Positions 10,947 through 22,060 of a stretch of DNA of 64,000 bases are shown here, piece after piece (positions within the stretch are counted from its first letter, which is position 1; every line of letters begins with the position of its first letter). Made by a program: the position numbers and the translations under genes. Origin of the DNA: Acytostelium subglobosum LB1 (Eukaryota > Evosea > Eumycetozoa > Acytosteliales > Acytosteliaceae); assembly GCF_000787575.1 (NCBI RefSeq), contig NW_012236501.1, positions 63,900 to 127,899 on the forward strand. The letters run 5' to 3'. The notes beneath the pieces are model-generated. The model was not told where the DNA came from. It searched no databases and saw only the letters and a program-made list of their open reading frames with translations.

Positions 10947-13934
10947 TTATAATCCACATACTCTTGCCACTCTCTTGATGTTGTTGACACGAGTGACACC
11001 TCTCTGGACAATGGGACCGAGTAATCCTATTTGTCGTAGAGGGATACGACGAGCCTTACTGGCCAAATCAAACAGGTCCAGTGCCTTGAGACCCTTGGTA
11101 GCATAGGGTAGGAATCCAACCAACGAGAGGACAATTGAAAAGACATCATGACTCTCAATGGCCTCGGCCAACGAGATGAGATCGAGCGCTAGGAGTCCAG
11201 GTGTGGCGACCACTTTGATGACGTTGCCAATCATTGACAGGATAACAGAGCTGGAGCCCATCAATGCCTCACCAACAACGGGTATCATTGCGAGCATGGC
11301 GAAAGCAAACGATATCAAGATCTGCTTGACGATCGAGTCGTCAATCTCTTCACCAATGTCGCGTATGTCCCTCATGTTGGCGACTGTCTGGTGCATCAGG
11401 AACACCGAGATCTGTGTGGAGTCAATGACATCAAGGTCGTCAAAGAGGTGCAGCGCAGCTTGGGCGTCGAGGAAATCAGCCATCAACGAGAAGTCCCCCA
11501 GCATGGCTTGGATGGCGTCCTTGGGATTGGGGATGGTGTAGTCATCGTTAAAGTCTGGGAAGTCCTGATGAACGTGCGAGGAGAAGCAGACGCCGTTCAC
11601 CTCGCAAGCACACCCAGCGCATGGACCACTCAGGTTTCTGAACACCATCCAGTTGGGCAGGATACCAATGGCCGCAGTGATGTCCAAGAGCAGTGCTGTC
11701 TTGTCGTAGATGTATGTGACTCGCGAGTTGGGCAAGTCAGTGATGGTCGTCAAGAACCGAGTGGAGTTGGCGTTCATGTAGGTCAGGTACCGCTCATACA
11801 TGTTCAGAGAGGACTTCAGATGGGTGGCGTATATATCAAAGTACTTGTCATAGTCGGCAGCAAGGATGTTGTTATAATCCGTGATGTCCTTCCTGGCCAG
11901 TCGCGCCAACGCATCCACAAGAAGTTCGTTGGAACAGGCTGGGGGCGACATGGTTATTGGGATGTTGGGGTCGTCCGAGAGATCAATCATGTACTGACTG
12001 CAATCCACTTCACCAAGGTCAATAGGGTCGATAATAGGCAGTGGCTCATCATCAAGATCGACAGCCCACTCAACAGTTCCAGCAAGGCTCATTGATCGGG
12101 CAAGGTTGCGACGGTCCTCATTCTGCTCCCTGGTGGTGTACGATACCCAGTCTCTCTGGTTGTATGTGAGCACTTGCGACTTGGACAGGGCATCATAGCG
12201 GTTGCCTCTGACATTGTCACCCTTGGTGATGCTGATGATCTCTGAGAACGAGATGTAGCCGGCAGTCTGGGTGCACTCTCCTGGTGTGGCATGGCTCGTA
12301 TACCGGTCGCCAGTGAAGGTACACTGCGGGCCATCACATGATGGATCAGATTGCTGGAACGAACGACCATACAGTCCAATGCCAAGAAGGATTTTGTTGG
12401 ACGGCACACCAGCATGTGTGATCATGGCCAAGGCATCCATGGTCTCGGTCCAGTTGACGTGTGACTTTAGGTATGGACCAAGAGAGGGGATGCCAGCGTC
12501 CCATTGACCATGGATGTCGTACGTCATGTACACAATGTAGTCAAGATACTGTGACATCTCTGCAATCTTGAAGCCACGTAGGTACCAGAATGAGGCTGGG
12601 GCCGCAATGCTCAGTGACTTGCCTGCTGGGAGCACGGCGCGAAGGTCTCGAACAAAGTTGAGGTAGGTGTCAGTGTCACTGGCCCATCCACCAAGGTCAC
12701 CAGCAGCAGGATACTCCCAATCAAAATCTACACCATCCAGTCCGTGGAGCGATAAGAACGAGACAAGGTTGGTGATGAAGGTCCGTCTGTTGGCGTCACT
12801 CAGAGTGTTTCTGAAGATTGGAAGTGTGTCATGGTCGGTGCTGAAACTCCAACCTCCAAAGGCCACGATTTTCTTGGTGTTGGTCAGAGCCTTGAAGCCC
12901 TCCCACTCGGCCATCACGGAGGGATCGACGTAGATCCTCATGCTCGAGTCTATCATGGCAAAGGCAAAGTGCATGTGCGTGTAGCCCTTGATGTTGACGG
13001 TACGTTGGAGCGAGGCAGTGTCCATGTTGAGACATGGACGATCAATGTTCCAGGACTCAAAGTAACCAACTTTGAGGAACTGTGATGGAGGACTCGAACT
13101 AACAAACTTCATATCACAGTTCTGGATGCATCCTGTCGTGCCTGGATTGTTGGTTGCACTGGTCTGGTTGCCACAGAACTCAGGGGTGATGCCACACCAT
13201 CCCCATCGACTACAACATGCTTTGAGTGGACATGGGATACTGGTTCCGTTGCCAGTGGCAATGAGGCCACACTGGGCATTGGGCACTTTAGCTGGCACTG
13301 GTGGTGTTCCTGGACCAATACACATGGCCAATCCTACCTGCAGACTTGAGCATCCAAGCCAGCCCCAAGTACCCGAGTAGTTGGACGACTTGAGATTGAA
13401 TGACTCGAGTAGGGCGATCGATGCACCAATTGGCCCGCCAATAGTTGAGCACAGGTCTCCACTCTTGACGTAGTAGGTGGTACAGGTTCCGTTGGCTTGA
13501 GGCTTGGGAATAAGTGATGGCAGAGTTCCTGTGGAGCAGCACACACGTTGTCCGACCTGGACGTTTGGACACGATGGATTGTAGAGTTGGAAGGCAGCCA
13601 GACTGAGCCCATTGCACATGTTGGTGGCAATGGATGAACAACTGTCACCAGACTTGACAGTGTAGGTGTAGCATGTTCCGTTAGGATAGGGAGGGAAACC
13701 AACCGGAGGGAGACCACCAGCATTACAACATATCTTCTGGCCAATGGTCAGGGTGCCACAGTTGAGACCTGGATTGGCAGCATTGAGGCTGGACTCACTC
13801 CAAGCGAGCTTACAACCAAGTGTCCATGCATTGTAACAAGAGTTCCAGGTACTGGATATTGTGACCGTGGTGCAGTACGCCTGTGTACCCTGGGCAATTA
13901 AAGTTAGGCCAATCAAATATAGTAACACATTCAT
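10947..13934 (-). CDS. Secreted LysM-CBM18-GH18 chitinase of fungal type
   Basis: This single-exon 995-aa protein starts at 13934 with a clear signal peptide (about residues 1-19). In order it has a Cys-rich LysM-like domain (about 20-75), two further LysM domains (Y-T-V-K-S-G-D-S-C at about 88-137; Y-Y-V-K-S-G-D-L-C at about 148-205), a hevein-like CBM18 with C-C-S-R-W-G-W-C-G (about 215-260), and a GH18 barrel (about 285-640). The GH18 catalytic motif D-G-V-D-F-D-W-E is complete near residue 400. A tail of about 350 residues with hydrophobic helices resembles the tails of fungal killer-toxin-like chitinases. Family knowledge: LysM and CBM18 hold chitin while GH18 cuts it with retention. The layout is that of fungal subgroup-C chitinases, so transfer from a fungus is possible. 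A role in attacking fungi or remodelling the coat is inference. Confidence 0.88.
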   Translation of the reverse strand: MNVLLYLIGLTLIAQGTQAYCTTVTISSTWNSCYNAWTLGCKLAWSESSLNAANPGLNCGTLTIGQKICCNAGGLPPVGFPPYPNGTCYTYTVKSGDSCSSIATNMCNGLSLAAFQLYNPSCPNVQVGQRVCCSTGTLPSLIPKPQANGTCTTYYVKSGDLCSTIGGPIGASIALLESFNLKSSNYSGTWGWLGCSSLQVGLAMCIGPGTPPVPAKVPNAQCGLIATGNGTSIPCPLKACCSRWGWCGITPEFCGNQTSATNNPGTTGCIQNCDMKFVSSSPPSQFLKVGYFESWNIDRPCLNMDTASLQRTVNIKGYTHMHFAFAMIDSSMRIYVDPSVMAEWEGFKALTNTKKIVAFGGWSFSTDHDTLPIFRNTLSDANRRTFITNLVSFLSLHGLDGVDFDWEYPAAGDLGGWASDTDTYLNFVRDLRAVLPAGKSLSIAAPASFWYLRGFKIAEMSQYLDYIVYMTYDIHGQWDAGIPSLGPYLKSHVNWTETMDALAMITHAGVPSNKILLGIGLYGRSFQQSDPSCDGPQCTFTGDRYTSHATPGECTQTAGYISFSEIISITKGDNVRGNRYDALSKSQVLTYNQRDWVSYTTREQNEDRRNLARSMSLAGTVEWAVDLDDEPLPIIDPIDLGEVDCSQYMIDLSDDPNIPITMSPPACSNELLVDALARLARKDITDYNNILAADYDKYFDIYATHLKSSLNMYERYLTYMNANSTRFLTTITDLPNSRVTYIYDKTALLLDITAAIGILPNWMVFRNLSGPCAGCACEVNGVCFSSHVHQDFPDFNDDYTIPNPKDAIQAMLGDFSLMADFLDAQAALHLFDDLDVIDSTQISVFLMHQTVANMRDIRDIGEEIDDSIVKQILISFAFAMLAMIPVVGEALMGSSSVILSMIGNVIKVVATPGLLALDLISLAEAIESHDVFSIVLSLVGFLPYATKGLKALDLFDLASKARRIPLRQIGLLGPIVQRGVTRVNNIKRVARVCGL

Positions 13935-14494
13935 CTTGAAAGTTTGGATTGATTGATTGAGTGAGTAAGTGATGAAATATTATTGGAAATGAGAGGAGAT
14001 AATAACATACCATTTCAAATTAATAAATATCATATAAAGATAAATAATAGAATTGTGTTTAATTATTTTTAAGACAGGCAACTCAATAATGTTATATCTC
14101 TAACTATTTTGGTCAGGTGACATCCACCGCTAAACTTGTAAGATGGCTAAAGTATTTAGACCCTCTTGAATTACTATTATAATTAGTATCAATACCTTTT
14201 TACTATTATTAGGACAAAGGACATGGTATGTCTGAAGTGACACCCGTCTATTTTTGATTCGATCCCTATTTTTACATCAGCGACGTTTGGACCCAAGAAT
14301 GATCGTCGGCTATTTTTGGTTTGAGAAATGAGTTGTACTCATTGATTGTCAATCACCTGATTGATTGTTTGATACCTTTTTAACAACAATATAATTAAGT
14401 CTCAATACTAATTAAGAAATCAAACAAAATTAATATTTTTTTATATTTATTTAAAGATAATAATAGATAGAAGGGAGAGAGAGATAGATAGAGA
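13935..14494. promoter_or_regulatory. Divergent intergenic region between chitinase and small secreted protein
   Basis: This gap of 560 bp separates two divergent secreted-protein genes and must hold both promoters. It is AT-rich with several T-runs, and CTATTTTT recurs at about 14250, 14268 and 14311. I see no RNA gene or open frame. Shared regulation of the two genes is plausible from position only. Confidence 0.4.
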
Positions 14495-15304
14495 ATGAAT
14501 AGAAAGATTATGATATCACTGTTGGTGATATTGGTACTATTCTCACCAATGGTCGAGTGTTTTGGAGAGTCGGGAGTATGGGAGAGATTGTTCCTCTACT
14601 ATTCATGGTTGGCCACTTTTGGAGAGGATGGAAAGAATTCATTCATTTCAAAGGACTCTAGGATCAGCTCACCACGAGCCACCACTCCCGGCACCCTTGG
14701 AGACCTCAAATTGTACATGGATTATATCCATAACAATAGAGGAAATCCCATACCAACCAACTTTAATGCAGACAGCACCAATATTGATGAATGGCGCAAC
14801 TTCCTCCTTAAACGCTACACTGGTACCTCTGATGAGCCCTACGTCTTTGAGAGAATTGGAAAAGATGCATCCTATCCAACGGGCTCCCAGGGCCTTCGAA
14901 AGATCGTTGGTGAGGTCAAGAACTACCTAATCAACAAAGTCAAAAATGTAGATTCTTTGACTGCTTTCAGAACAAAGGCATTTAGCGCCTTGAAAAGTGC
15001 CAGGGAACTCAGGATATTCGAGATGTACAAGAACATGCTTACTGGACCCAATGGAGTTGGAATGCCTGACGCCCTTAAAGACTCGATCACAGCCACCAAA
15101 TCGTTAGAGGAACTTGTGGAGAAACTTGACCGCGATGCTGACAAGATCATTAAAGCAATTGGCGAAGCATTCAATGGAGGTCAAGAGGCAAAGATTATCA
15201 ACCTCAATGGAGAAGCACAGACCATCCCCTTTGACACTACATATCCTGCTCACAGGGATAACATCATAACATTCAAGATGCCACCAGGCTTTGATTGCCA
15301 GTGA
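14495..15304 (+). CDS. Small secreted protein of unknown function
   Basis: This 269-aa protein has a strong signal peptide (basic start M-N-R-K, a hydrophobic run to about residue 22, cleavage near E-C-F). The mature part is mostly predicted helix with many Lys and Asp/Glu residues and almost no Cys. There is no transmembrane segment after the signal peptide. I do not recognise a family. It is transcribed divergently from the LysM chitinase across 560 bp, and the two could be co-regulated. The start is the first ATG after an AT-rich leader. TGA lies at 15302-15304, with AATAAA shortly after. Confidence 0.6.
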   Translation: MNRKIMISLLVILVLFSPMVECFGESGVWERLFLYYSWLATFGEDGKNSFISKDSRISSPRATTPGTLGDLKLYMDYIHNNRGNPIPTNFNADSTNIDEWRNFLLKRYTGTSDEPYVFERIGKDASYPTGSQGLRKIVGEVKNYLINKVKNVDSLTAFRTKAFSALKSARELRIFEMYKNMLTGPNGVGMPDALKDSITATKSLEELVEKLDRDADKIIKAIGEAFNGGQEAKIINLNGEAQTIPFDTTYPAHRDNIITFKMPPGFDCQ

Positions 15305-15548
15305 TCAATTGAGTTTGTCAATAAAGAGAGCTCTGAGTGTTTCGATAACTGTTGATTAACTCTCACATGTTTAAGTATTATCTTTATCTGTATCATGAGT
15401 GGGTGAGTGAATAGAAATGAACACTTTGTCCAAAGTGACCAAACTTTAAGTTTTCCAAATCATCCCAACTAGGAACTTCGAAATGAGGGCCAAACAACAA
15501 CATCCATATTGTTAACAATTCAATCAATCATTCATTCATTCATCAAAT

Positions 15549-16895
15549 ATGGAGGTTATACATAGTAATAATAATAATAATAGTCAATTAGTAACAGAGG
15601 ATGTTGTTGATCAACCTAGATACTTCTCAATACTCATTCTAGGTTATATTGTTGAGCTTATTGAGGAGAATGTAGATAGGTACTCAATGGCATTCGTTTG
15701 TAAACATTGGTATCGAAACAGACAATCATTCATTCGTTGGATATGGCAACCTCAAATGCATGTGCCAGAGTACCTGGAGGTGGACTACAACATCCTCAAT
15801 TGCAAAGACAATGACAAGTTGGTCAAGCCACCTCCCAAGTTCAGACTCAAAGACCCCGCCACTGAGATACCCAGTGAACTCACCACGATGATCTATGACT
15901 TCAACGTATCGCCCACCAAAGGAATGATTCCTGACAGAGTTCAAACACTGGAGTTTGATTATGGCTTTCACAGTCCCATCCTACTTGGGTCACTGCCATC
16001 CAGTCTGACCACGCTCAAGTTTGCCTCACCCTTCAGACATGAGTTGCCCATTGGCGTGCTCCCCGCCAGTCTGACCAAACTCCAACTTGGCCAATCATAC
16101 AATCATTCGATACCAATTGGCCTTCTTCCCTCGGGACTGAGAACATTGATTGTAGACTATCACTTCAATCAACCTATAATAGTTGGCTCGTTGCCACACG
16201 GACTGACCTCACTCAGGTTTGGCGCAGACTACAATCAACCCATTGCCATTGGTGCCCTTCCTCCCAGCCTGACATACCTCAAATTTGGTTGCTCTGAGAA
16301 TCGTGACTATGATTCACCTGGCTCGTACAACCAACCATTCGTCGCTGGCGCATTGCCGCCAAACCTCAGGACCCTACGGTTTGGTCGTAACTACAACCAA
16401 CCATTCCCTCGAGGTGTTCTCCCAACTAGTCTAACATCAATGACGGTGTGGGACTCGTACGGTCATCCAATGGATAATGGATCAATTCCTCCATCAGTGA
16501 CACGTCTCCAGATTCACAATGACTCTCTGAGATTCAATATCCCGAGCTCGATCACTGATCTTACGCTGGTCAAGTGCTTCTGGAAGCCCAAGCCACTACC
16601 AACCTCAATCAAACATTTCCATTTGGTTGGTGGATGTCATCCAGAAAGAGGAAAGGACTTCTATCGTGACTTCCTCTACTCATTGCTAAGTTCCAGTCGC
16701 TATCCAATCGCCAGATTGGCTACATTTACCATATCATTCTCTGAACAATCATCAATTGCTCTTAGAAACATCCAGCTTCGAGCACTTGGTGATGGTAAAC
16801 ACTTCATCATAATAACGAGCAAACTAAAAGGTGGAATCATTCCAATCAATCCATCAGTTACCTTTAACAAACTGAGACTATTCGATGAGAGTTAA
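15549..16895 (+). CDS. FNIP repeat protein with F-box-like N-terminus
   Basis: The protein is 448 aa. Residues about 25-65 (I-L-G-Y-I-V-E-L-I-E-E-N, then F-V-C-K-H-W-Y) look like a degenerate F-box. From about 125 to 330 there are around nine FNIP-type repeats of about 22 residues with the core Y-N-Q-P-I-x-x-G-x-L-P-x-S-L-T-x-L-x-F-G. FNIP repeats are an LRR-like array strongly expanded in dictyostelids and in some giant viruses. F-box/FNIP proteins are thought to act as substrate-recruiting parts of SCF ubiquitin ligases; that role is inferred. An in-frame ATG at 15549 follows an AT-rich leader with TCAATCA and ATTC repeats. A polyA-like AATAAA lies just after the stop. Confidence 0.85.
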   Translation: MEVIHSNNNNNSQLVTEDVVDQPRYFSILILGYIVELIEENVDRYSMAFVCKHWYRNRQSFIRWIWQPQMHVPEYLEVDYNILNCKDNDKLVKPPPKFRLKDPATEIPSELTTMIYDFNVSPTKGMIPDRVQTLEFDYGFHSPILLGSLPSSLTTLKFASPFRHELPIGVLPASLTKLQLGQSYNHSIPIGLLPSGLRTLIVDYHFNQPIIVGSLPHGLTSLRFGADYNQPIAIGALPPSLTYLKFGCSENRDYDSPGSYNQPFVAGALPPNLRTLRFGRNYNQPFPRGVLPTSLTSMTVWDSYGHPMDNGSIPPSVTRLQIHNDSLRFNIPSSITDLTLVKCFWKPKPLPTSIKHFHLVGGCHPERGKDFYRDFLYSLLSSSRYPIARLATFTISFSEQSSIALRNIQLRALGDGKHFIIITSKLKGGIIPINPSVTFNKLRLFDES

Positions 16896-17949
16896 ACAAA
16901 TAAAACTACATTCTTTTACATCTTTTTATCTCTAGTTATTCCATTCCAACCTCAACATGTTTAATTGATTGATAGATTAAGTTAATAGGATGAACCAAGA
17001 ATTAAACCACTTTGATAATAATGGTGATCACGACCATGCACAGTTACAACCAGATATTAAGAAGTTTCAACTACCTACTTCCAAATGGGGCTTTGTGCCC
17101 CATTGCTTGGAACCCAGCTCTAATGTTCCATCAACTATTCAAATCAATCGATATTTTATTGTAGGGTACTGGACACCTACCATCACAATTCTAATGTTGT
17201 TCCATCAACAAGTTGACGATTTGACTGAGTTCGTGTGACCCCATCTATTCAAAGGGGTAAACTATTGATGATGATGAGTAAGGTAGTGTACATCAGCTGG
17301 AGAAAGGTGGTATCCAAGGACTTCCCGCACTACAACATCATTGTGCCCGCCCCATTTGATCATCATTCCAGCAAGCCATCCTGAACAGACAGGTCAACAG
17401 TTGGGTGGTAATGGTATTCAAAAAAATTATCTTCAAGCCACCAATTGACGACCAAAGATCAAGGATGGGGGAACAAAGTTACATAACTTGATCATTCCTC
17501 ACTCTCCATTATCTAAACATCCTCAGTTTAAGCGAGAACAGAGTGCTGTAGCGACTACAACCACCCAATGCAAAGATGGGATGGATGGTCATGGACTCAG
17601 AGTTTTGTTTTTTTTCAGGACTCGGCCCAAGCCCCCCTCAGCCCGACAAAGGCAACTTCATTCAGCTCCAAAAGATACTTTAGGTAATGGGTGGGTTTAG
17701 AGAAGGAGCATTGTTGGGGTTGCGCGGATACCATTCAACATACCTCCCTCCTCCTTGATGATATTATTTGTGATGGATGCGAATGATTAGCACCGCAAAG
17801 GGGACCTCAAAATGCATCAGAATTGAATGAGAGAAGGCAAGACTAGGTCCACGCTCCGATATCTTTATAAAGAGGAGCAACAATTCAATTTAACATTCAA
17901 TCAATCAATCAACCAATCAAACAATAGTAATATATTGTTAGTTATAAAT
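16896..17949. other. Intergenic region, no convincing gene
   Basis: This gap of about 1.05 kb lies between the FNIP gene and the second chitinase. An 82-codon frame at 16990-17238 and a 38-codon frame at 17268-17384 are open, but neither has a recognisable family or support beyond length. The stretch also has G- and C-runs unlike the AT-rich spacers nearby. It could hold relics of a gene. The last 100 bp, with a TATA-like stretch (TATCTTTATAAAG at about 17860) and TCAATCAATC, looks like the promoter and leader of the chitinase. Confidence 0.4.
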
Positions 17950-19596
17950 ATGTATAGACTTGTAACTATTGCATGCATGGCACTGATGTGCGTTGCAATT
18001 GCCAACGCTCAGTCTGCCTCTTATGGATTCCAAGTGCCATACGCTGGAGGCCACACCATCACAATCACCAACACTGGTGGCTCTAACCTCGTCATGGCTA
18101 CAATGCTGATGGAGTCCAACGTTGTGTTCTCAGGCACACCATACGGCTCGCTCTGGAACAACGATGCCACCTACACCTACAAGTCCTCGGGCAACGGTGT
18201 CACCTACCTCTACACCATCACCTGGGGCACCGACGGCTTTGAGCTCGGTCCAGGCCAATCCGCTGACATGACCTACACCGTTGGCAACACCGGTGGTCCT
18301 TTGGGCGCACTCGGAATGAACCCCAACTACGTCCAGATCATCCCAAAGGGTGCCTCGGGTCCAATCACCCTCCCCATCCAGGGTGCCTGCAAGGGTTCAG
18401 CCTGCAACAACCCATCGCCAAACTACCGTATCGTCGGTTACTACACCGATTGGGACATGTACGAGCGTCAGTACCTGCCATCGAACCTGCCAATCAACAA
18501 GATCAACGAGGTCAACTACGCCTTCTTGAACTTTGATCTCCAGGGTAACTTGCAGCTCTATGACACCAACTCTGACCCACAGCAGCTGCCACGTCTCTCT
18601 GTCCTCAAGCAGCAGTACCCATACTTGAAGTTGTACCTCTCGATCGGAGGCTGGACTCTGTCCAACGACTTCTCCACCGTCGCCGCCTCTGCCTCGGCCA
18701 CCAAGAACTTTGCCACTCAATGCGCCAACTCCCTCATCCAGACTGGCTTTGATGGTATTGACATTGATTGGGAGTACCCAGTAGTCCGTGAGGGATCCAA
18801 CGCCGACGCTGTCGACTTCCCCAACTTCATGACTGCCATCCGTCAGGCCCTCGATGCCGCCGCCGCCGAGCAATCCGAGCGTCTGGGAACCACCGTCCAG
18901 TACTACCTGTCATTCGCCGCCACCGGAGGTGTCGACAAGATTGAGGCCGTCTCCAACCTGAACCCCAACGCCTGGACCCAGGTCAAGGAGGCTGTCGACT
19001 ACGCCAACGTCATGACCTACGACTTCCACGGTGCCTTTGACCAACCGGGCCCCTCTGACTTCTTGGCCGCCTTGGACATCACCCCACAGGACCCATACTA
19101 CAACAACGCCACACTCGGCAAGTACGACACTGTCGATGCCATGAACGCCTGGCTCAAGGTCGGCTTTGAGAAGTCACAGCTCGCCATCGGTGTGCCATTG
19201 TACGGCCGCAGTGTCACCGTTGCCCAGATGGGCGACACCAACGGACTCTGGCAACCAATCACCGGCTGCCCAACTGGTGAGTTCGATGACACTGGACTGT
19301 TCGACTACCGTTGCATCATCAACAACGAGTGCTACGGCACAAGCTTGCCCGCCGACACCATCATCATCCAGGCTGCCAACAACCCCAACGCCAACTACTC
19401 CCAGGAGCCAATCGGATACAGTGCCCAGAGCAACTTCTTCATCTCGTTCGACGATGCTCAGACCGCCGTCGCCAAGGCCAAATACGTCGTGGCTCAAGGC
19501 TTTGGTGGTGTCATGATGTGGACCTTCTCTGGAGATGTCGCCATCAACAACCCCAACTCAATCATCAACGCTCTCTACACCACCCTCAACGCCTAA
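17950..19596 (+). CDS. Secreted GH18 chitinase with N-terminal carbohydrate-binding-like domain
   Basis: I chose the ATG at 17950 over an upstream in-frame one because it opens a signal peptide (M-Y-R-L-V-T-I-A ... A-N-A, cleavage at about residue 20). The protein is 548 aa. Residues about 22-150 are a beta-rich, Gly/Thr-rich domain with Y-T-W-G-type strands, probably carbohydrate-binding. Residues about 160-545 are a GH18 barrel (I-V-G-Y-Y-T-D-W start, L-S-I-G-G-W, catalytic D-G-I-D-I-D-W-E complete near 268-275, M-T-Y-D-F-H-G, and a final M-M-W-T-F-S-G-D). It should hydrolyse chitin outside the cell. Codon use is strongly biased to C-ending codons, unlike the ankyrin genes, which suggests high expression. 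AATAAA lies at about 19650. Confidence 0.88.
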   Translation: MYRLVTIACMALMCVAIANAQSASYGFQVPYAGGHTITITNTGGSNLVMATMLMESNVVFSGTPYGSLWNNDATYTYKSSGNGVTYLYTITWGTDGFELGPGQSADMTYTVGNTGGPLGALGMNPNYVQIIPKGASGPITLPIQGACKGSACNNPSPNYRIVGYYTDWDMYERQYLPSNLPINKINEVNYAFLNFDLQGNLQLYDTNSDPQQLPRLSVLKQQYPYLKLYLSIGGWTLSNDFSTVAASASATKNFATQCANSLIQTGFDGIDIDWEYPVVREGSNADAVDFPNFMTAIRQALDAAAAEQSERLGTTVQYYLSFAATGGVDKIEAVSNLNPNAWTQVKEAVDYANVMTYDFHGAFDQPGPSDFLAALDITPQDPYYNNATLGKYDTVDAMNAWLKVGFEKSQLAIGVPLYGRSVTVAQMGDTNGLWQPITGCPTGEFDDTGLFDYRCIINNECYGTSLPADTIIIQAANNPNANYSQEPIGYSAQSNFFISFDDAQTAVAKAKYVVAQGFGGVMMWTFSGDVAINNPNSIINALYTTLNA

Positions 19597-19762
19597 AGAA
19601 CCTGCGAGACCTAACTGCTCTCCCATGTCCAAACAACCTACATCCTAACAATAAACCATCTTGTAACTTATTACATAACCAACTTGAGTACTACTTCCTC
19701 AACCCTTGCCCTAACGTTGTTGTGTTTAGAAGTTATTTATTACGGACCAGGGTAACATTAAC

Positions 19763-22060
19763 TTAGGCAGGAGGTATACTAGCTAAGCTTTTGTTACTCT
19801 CGCTGGACTGTTGTGAATAGTGTAGCAGGTTCCTCTTGCTTCTGTTTTGTTGTTGTGAAGAAGTGAGGGAGAGTGATTGTGCGCTGCTGTGCTCTGGCAT
19901 TCCAACACTCGATTGTGTTACGTCAGAGTCAGCCAATTGACCAGGTGTAGCAGTAGCCATCTCAATGCCGTCGACAGCATTGTTATTCTTTGTTGTTGTT
20001 GATGCTTGTTCAGTGTCATCTCCAACCACTTCCTTTGCCAGCAGGTCACTGACTGTCTCAGAGGTAAGCATGTCCTGCACATAGTAGCGTACCAAGAAGC
20101 GGAGTCGTTGTGTCTTCTCACGCACCAACGAGTAGAGTGCAATGACATTGATGAAGATCACAAAGAAGAGTATGTAGTTGGTGTTGGCTGAGCGGTTCTT
20201 GTCAATGATGGACAGGGGCAGGATTGCACAACCAAATGGCAACAACACCAGCATGTATAGGAAGAACAACTGTGATACAGCCAATGACAGCACACGCATC
20301 ACACCTCCAAAGTAGTACAGGGCTCCTTCTCTAGTTGGCATCAATGAGAACATGATACATTGTACGGCCACCAATATGATATAAGCCACAACAGAGTACA
20401 TGTCAGCTCGATATGGATGGGTCTTGCGCAGGATTGAGAAGTAGAGCGTGGCCAGCGTGGTAGGGAGCACAACGACGAATCGTAGGATGAGGAATATGTA
20501 CAGTTTGTCTGGGCTGCTAAAGATGTAGTCCTGCATGGCGTAGAAGATGGTTGTGGCGCAAGAGGCCAATACCATGCCCAACTCGATCACTGACTCGGAC
20601 GAGTAGAACTCGATGAAGCGACGCTCCATCTCGCGATCATTGAAGCGCAATGAGATGCGACTTGAGCATCCGCGGTAGAACTTGTGGATGACCTGGTAGG
20701 TTTTGTGAGCGGGCAGTGCCGGGAACGATTGGACAATCTCGACAAACAACGATCGGTTACTGATCTCGAATAGACGTGCTCCAAATCCAGATGATATGAG
20801 GTAGAACAAGTATGATCCACCCATTGACAAGAACACATCGATGAACGGTCTAAAATCCTTTGCTAGTCTGATGGCCACCAATGCCACAATACCAATTGCG
20901 CCAGTCAAAGTTGATCGCCAGAATTTGGCAGTTGGAATCGAGTAATTGAGCCACAAGAACATCTGGTATGATGGTTCATAGAGTGGGAACTATGTATGAT
21001 TGATTGATTGATTGATCGAGTTAGTGAATGAATGAGTGATTGATTGATGGCACTGGATACATACTGGGTCCTTATATATTAATCTTGGTATATTGTTGGT
21101 TAGAAGTAATATTTGAAGGTAGACACATTCAGAGTATGAGATGGCCAGTGGAAATGGTATTAGGATGAATACCAAGACGACTGTTACACCTAGTTGGAAT
21201 GTATAATGGAAGTCGCGTCCAAACACATAATTGCCCTCCTTCATATAATTCAACACTGATGTCAATATCTGAAGTATCAAAGCTGCCACAACCAATATCC
21301 TTATATTATAATGTGATACCAAGTTGAAATATCTCTCAAACTCGCCCTCTATTAAAATGTTGGATATCCTGGTTAGATGTCAAGTGCTGGATTGATTGAT
21401 TGTATGTATATACATACCAGTGATCAACTCATCCAATACTGGATCACTTGAGTCTATGGAGTGAGGCGAGGTGTGAGACTGGAGTTGTAGAGTCTTCCTG
21501 GCATTGTTGGCTGATTGTGCTGTGGAACATCTGATTACACATGAATCTTGTCGTGGTTGTTGTGCACCAAGCTCATCGTCATCGATATGGTTGTTGTGAT
21601 TGCGTTGTTTGAATACCAAAGTGACTGGATTGATCCTTCCTTTTATGGACTGTGGAAACCTTGGAACCACTCTCTGGTACACAGATAGCAATTGTTCATT
21701 CTTCTTTACAAACTTTGGTATTGGTATTTGGTAATTGTCACTGGCATGCAATGTACTATCCTTGTCCTTGTCCTTGTTCTTTTGATTGATCACATTGTCG
21801 TCGGTTGTCTCTGTTGTTGCTGGTGTTTGTGTATCTGGTGTTGGGATGGGTGCTTCACTACCAGCGGCTGATAGTGATCCGCTGATGTTGAAATATATGT
21901 TGACAGGCTTGAGTAGTGGATCACCATCAGGTGATGCACTCATATCAACTGTTAAACTATTCCTATTCTCCATTATATTATTGTTATTATTGTTATTGTT
22001 GATAGCGGATGATGAAGTTGAATCCAACTCATGCTCTGTCACTTCCTTATTGAGTACCAT
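19763..22060 (-). CDS. Multi-pass membrane protein E (three exons), unknown function
   Basis: Exons are 22060-21418, 21348-21065 and 20989-19763, with GT-AG introns of 69 and 75 bp. The spliced frame gives 717 aa. The first about 210 residues are polar and cytosolic-looking with poly-N. They are followed by I-N-P-V-T-L-V-F-K and L-D-E-L-I-T-E-G-E-F-E-R-Y, a motif shared with the neighbour. About eight to ten hydrophobic helices follow (pairs in exon 2, the rest in exon 3), with a cytosolic-type loop containing R-F-N-D-R-E-M-E-R-R-F-I-E-F-Y. The tail is polar and low-complexity. The next gene upstream (22716-25034) is a paralogue with the same exon junctions, so this is a tandem duplication. 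I do not recognise a transporter or receptor family. Confidence 0.78.

Noticed and set aside
16990-17238. 82-codon frame between the FNIP gene and the second chitinase
   Set aside because: No signal peptide, family or composition support, and the flanking sequence looks non-coding.
18397-18873. Long minus-strand frame inside the second chitinase
   Set aside because: A shadow caused by the strong C-ending codon bias of the chitinase; the Val/Gly-rich translation has no domain.
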